Positions 63,491 through 64,000 of a stretch of DNA of 64,000 bases are shown here, one piece after another (position 1 is the first letter of the stretch; each line of letters opens with the position of its first letter). The translations under genes and the position numbers were made by a program. The notes beneath the pieces were generated by a model. The model was not told where the DNA came from and made no database searches. It saw only the letters and a list, made by a program, of their open reading frames with translations. The stretch comes from an uncultured Brachyspira sp. (lineage in GTDB: Bacteria > Spirochaetota > Brachyspiria > Brachyspirales > Brachyspiraceae): positions 1-64,000 of the forward strand of contig NZ_CALXKQ010000012.1 of NCBI RefSeq assembly GCF_944388875.1, read 5' to 3'.

Positions 63491-64000
63491 TCAGTCCATT
63501 TCTACTCTGTCAATTATACTTCTAGCTAAAGACCTTGAATCAGCATTTTCTATATCGCTTGCTAAAGAAATACCATAAGTAATACGTGTAATTTTTCCTT
63601 TAAAATTATTATCTTTTAATACTTTATGTATATATGATGCTGTAGTATCGGCTTCTAATGATGCACTAAATGCTATCATTATCTCATCAATACTATTATT
63701 TTTAATTCTATCTATAAGTTCTCTTATTCTTATATCGCTTATGCCTATACCTTTTAAAGGTGCTATAAGTCCGCCTAATATATGATAAACCCCATTATAT
63801 TCTTCTGTTTTTTCTATAGCCAGCATATCTGGATAATTTTCAACTATGCATATTTTTTTATGATCTCTATTTTCATTGGCACAAATAAAGCATATATCAT
63901 TTTCACTCAAACTATAACATTGAGAGCATAATTTTATATTACTATGTAATGTCAACAATGTATCGGCAAACTCTTTTAAATATTCTTCGTCGCTGTCAAA
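63491..64000 (-). CDS. recR: Recombination protein RecR (5' end outside window)
   Basis: The frame stays open to the last base (FDSDEEYLKEFADTLLTLH at the upstream end), so the start lies beyond the window. A zinc-finger region (CSQCYSLSENDICFIC, positions 63875-63925) and a Toprim domain (ICIVENYPDMLAIE, YHILGGLIAPLKGIG) are visible. RecR works with RecO/RecF in recombination repair. Its stop is 8 bases from the convergent stop at 63483. Confidence 0.95.
   Translation of the reverse strand, partial: FDSDEEYLKEFADTLLTLHSNIKLCSQCYSLSENDICFICANENRDHKKICIVENYPDMLAIEKTEEYNGVYHILGGLIAPLKGIGISDIRIRELIDRIKNNSIDEIMIAFSASLEADTTASYIHKVLKDNNFKGKITRITYGISLASDIENADSRSLARSIIDRVEMD

Overview
The window is very AT-rich DNA packed with bacterial genes. 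The gene families point to a host-associated anaerobic spirochaete, most likely a Brachyspira species. This assignment rests on base composition, the Bat/TPR/BspA-type surface and envelope proteins, lipopolysaccharide-type LpxC, and repeated intergenic elements; no rRNA gene is present to confirm it. Both ends cut genes: a pyruvyltransferase fusion on the left and recR on the right. No tRNA, rRNA or CRISPR array was seen.

Layout. 1-7 kb: a truncated sugar pyruvyltransferase fusion, then a minus-strand bat operon (vWA protein, BatC with a long Asn-rich tract, BatD, BatE) running into an unusual mnmA. 7-10 kb: an oligopeptide-binding lipoprotein, a gene-poor stretch with G-rich repeats, and a broken kptA (RNA 2'-phosphotransferase). 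10-23 kb: housekeeping genes (rpe, rnc, pgsA-like, prfB with its programmed frameshift, a divergent galactokinase) around a ravA-viaA pair, a GldA/GldF-like ABC exporter with a DUF4340 partner, and two paralogous small beta-barrel proteins. 23-30 kb: a cysteine desulfidase-type gene, then a plus-strand run encoding a TPR protein, a DciA-like protein, a sigma-like factor with a possible partner, Tag glycosylase and a two-domain cNMP-binding protein. 30-34 kb: a lipoprotein sialidase, a beta-barrel and a phosphohexomutase.

34-44.5 kb is the most coherent system. A siroheme pathway (cobA-hemD fusion, hemB, precorrin-2 dehydrogenase, hemC, and a CbiK-type chelatase) surrounds a Crp-family regulator, the anaerobic sulfite reductase genes asrABC and a formate/nitrite-family channel that probably carries sulfite or sulfide. 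A perfect TGTGA-N6-TCACA palindrome lies about 41 bases before the predicted asrA transcription start, so the Crp-family protein encoded next door probably activates the operon. Together the genes could supply cofactor, enzyme, transport and control for sulfite reduction to sulfide.

44.5-53 kb holds a pstS remnant, dnaN, an ankyrin protein, a TrpR-like regulator, hemW, a short sigma-70 factor, a response-regulator-receiver/LpxC fusion and glyS. 53.4-55.7 kb is a mobile and repetitive island: an IS with a DDE transposase, a possible small RNA gene and two diverged tandem copies of a structured repeat, each ending in a promoter-like sequence. 55.7-64 kb carries a lipoprotein, a GNAT acetyltransferase, thiD, a receiver-PilZ protein lacking the phospho-acceptor Asp, a GH13 glycosidase, a GAF-domain histidine kinase, a helical protein and recR.
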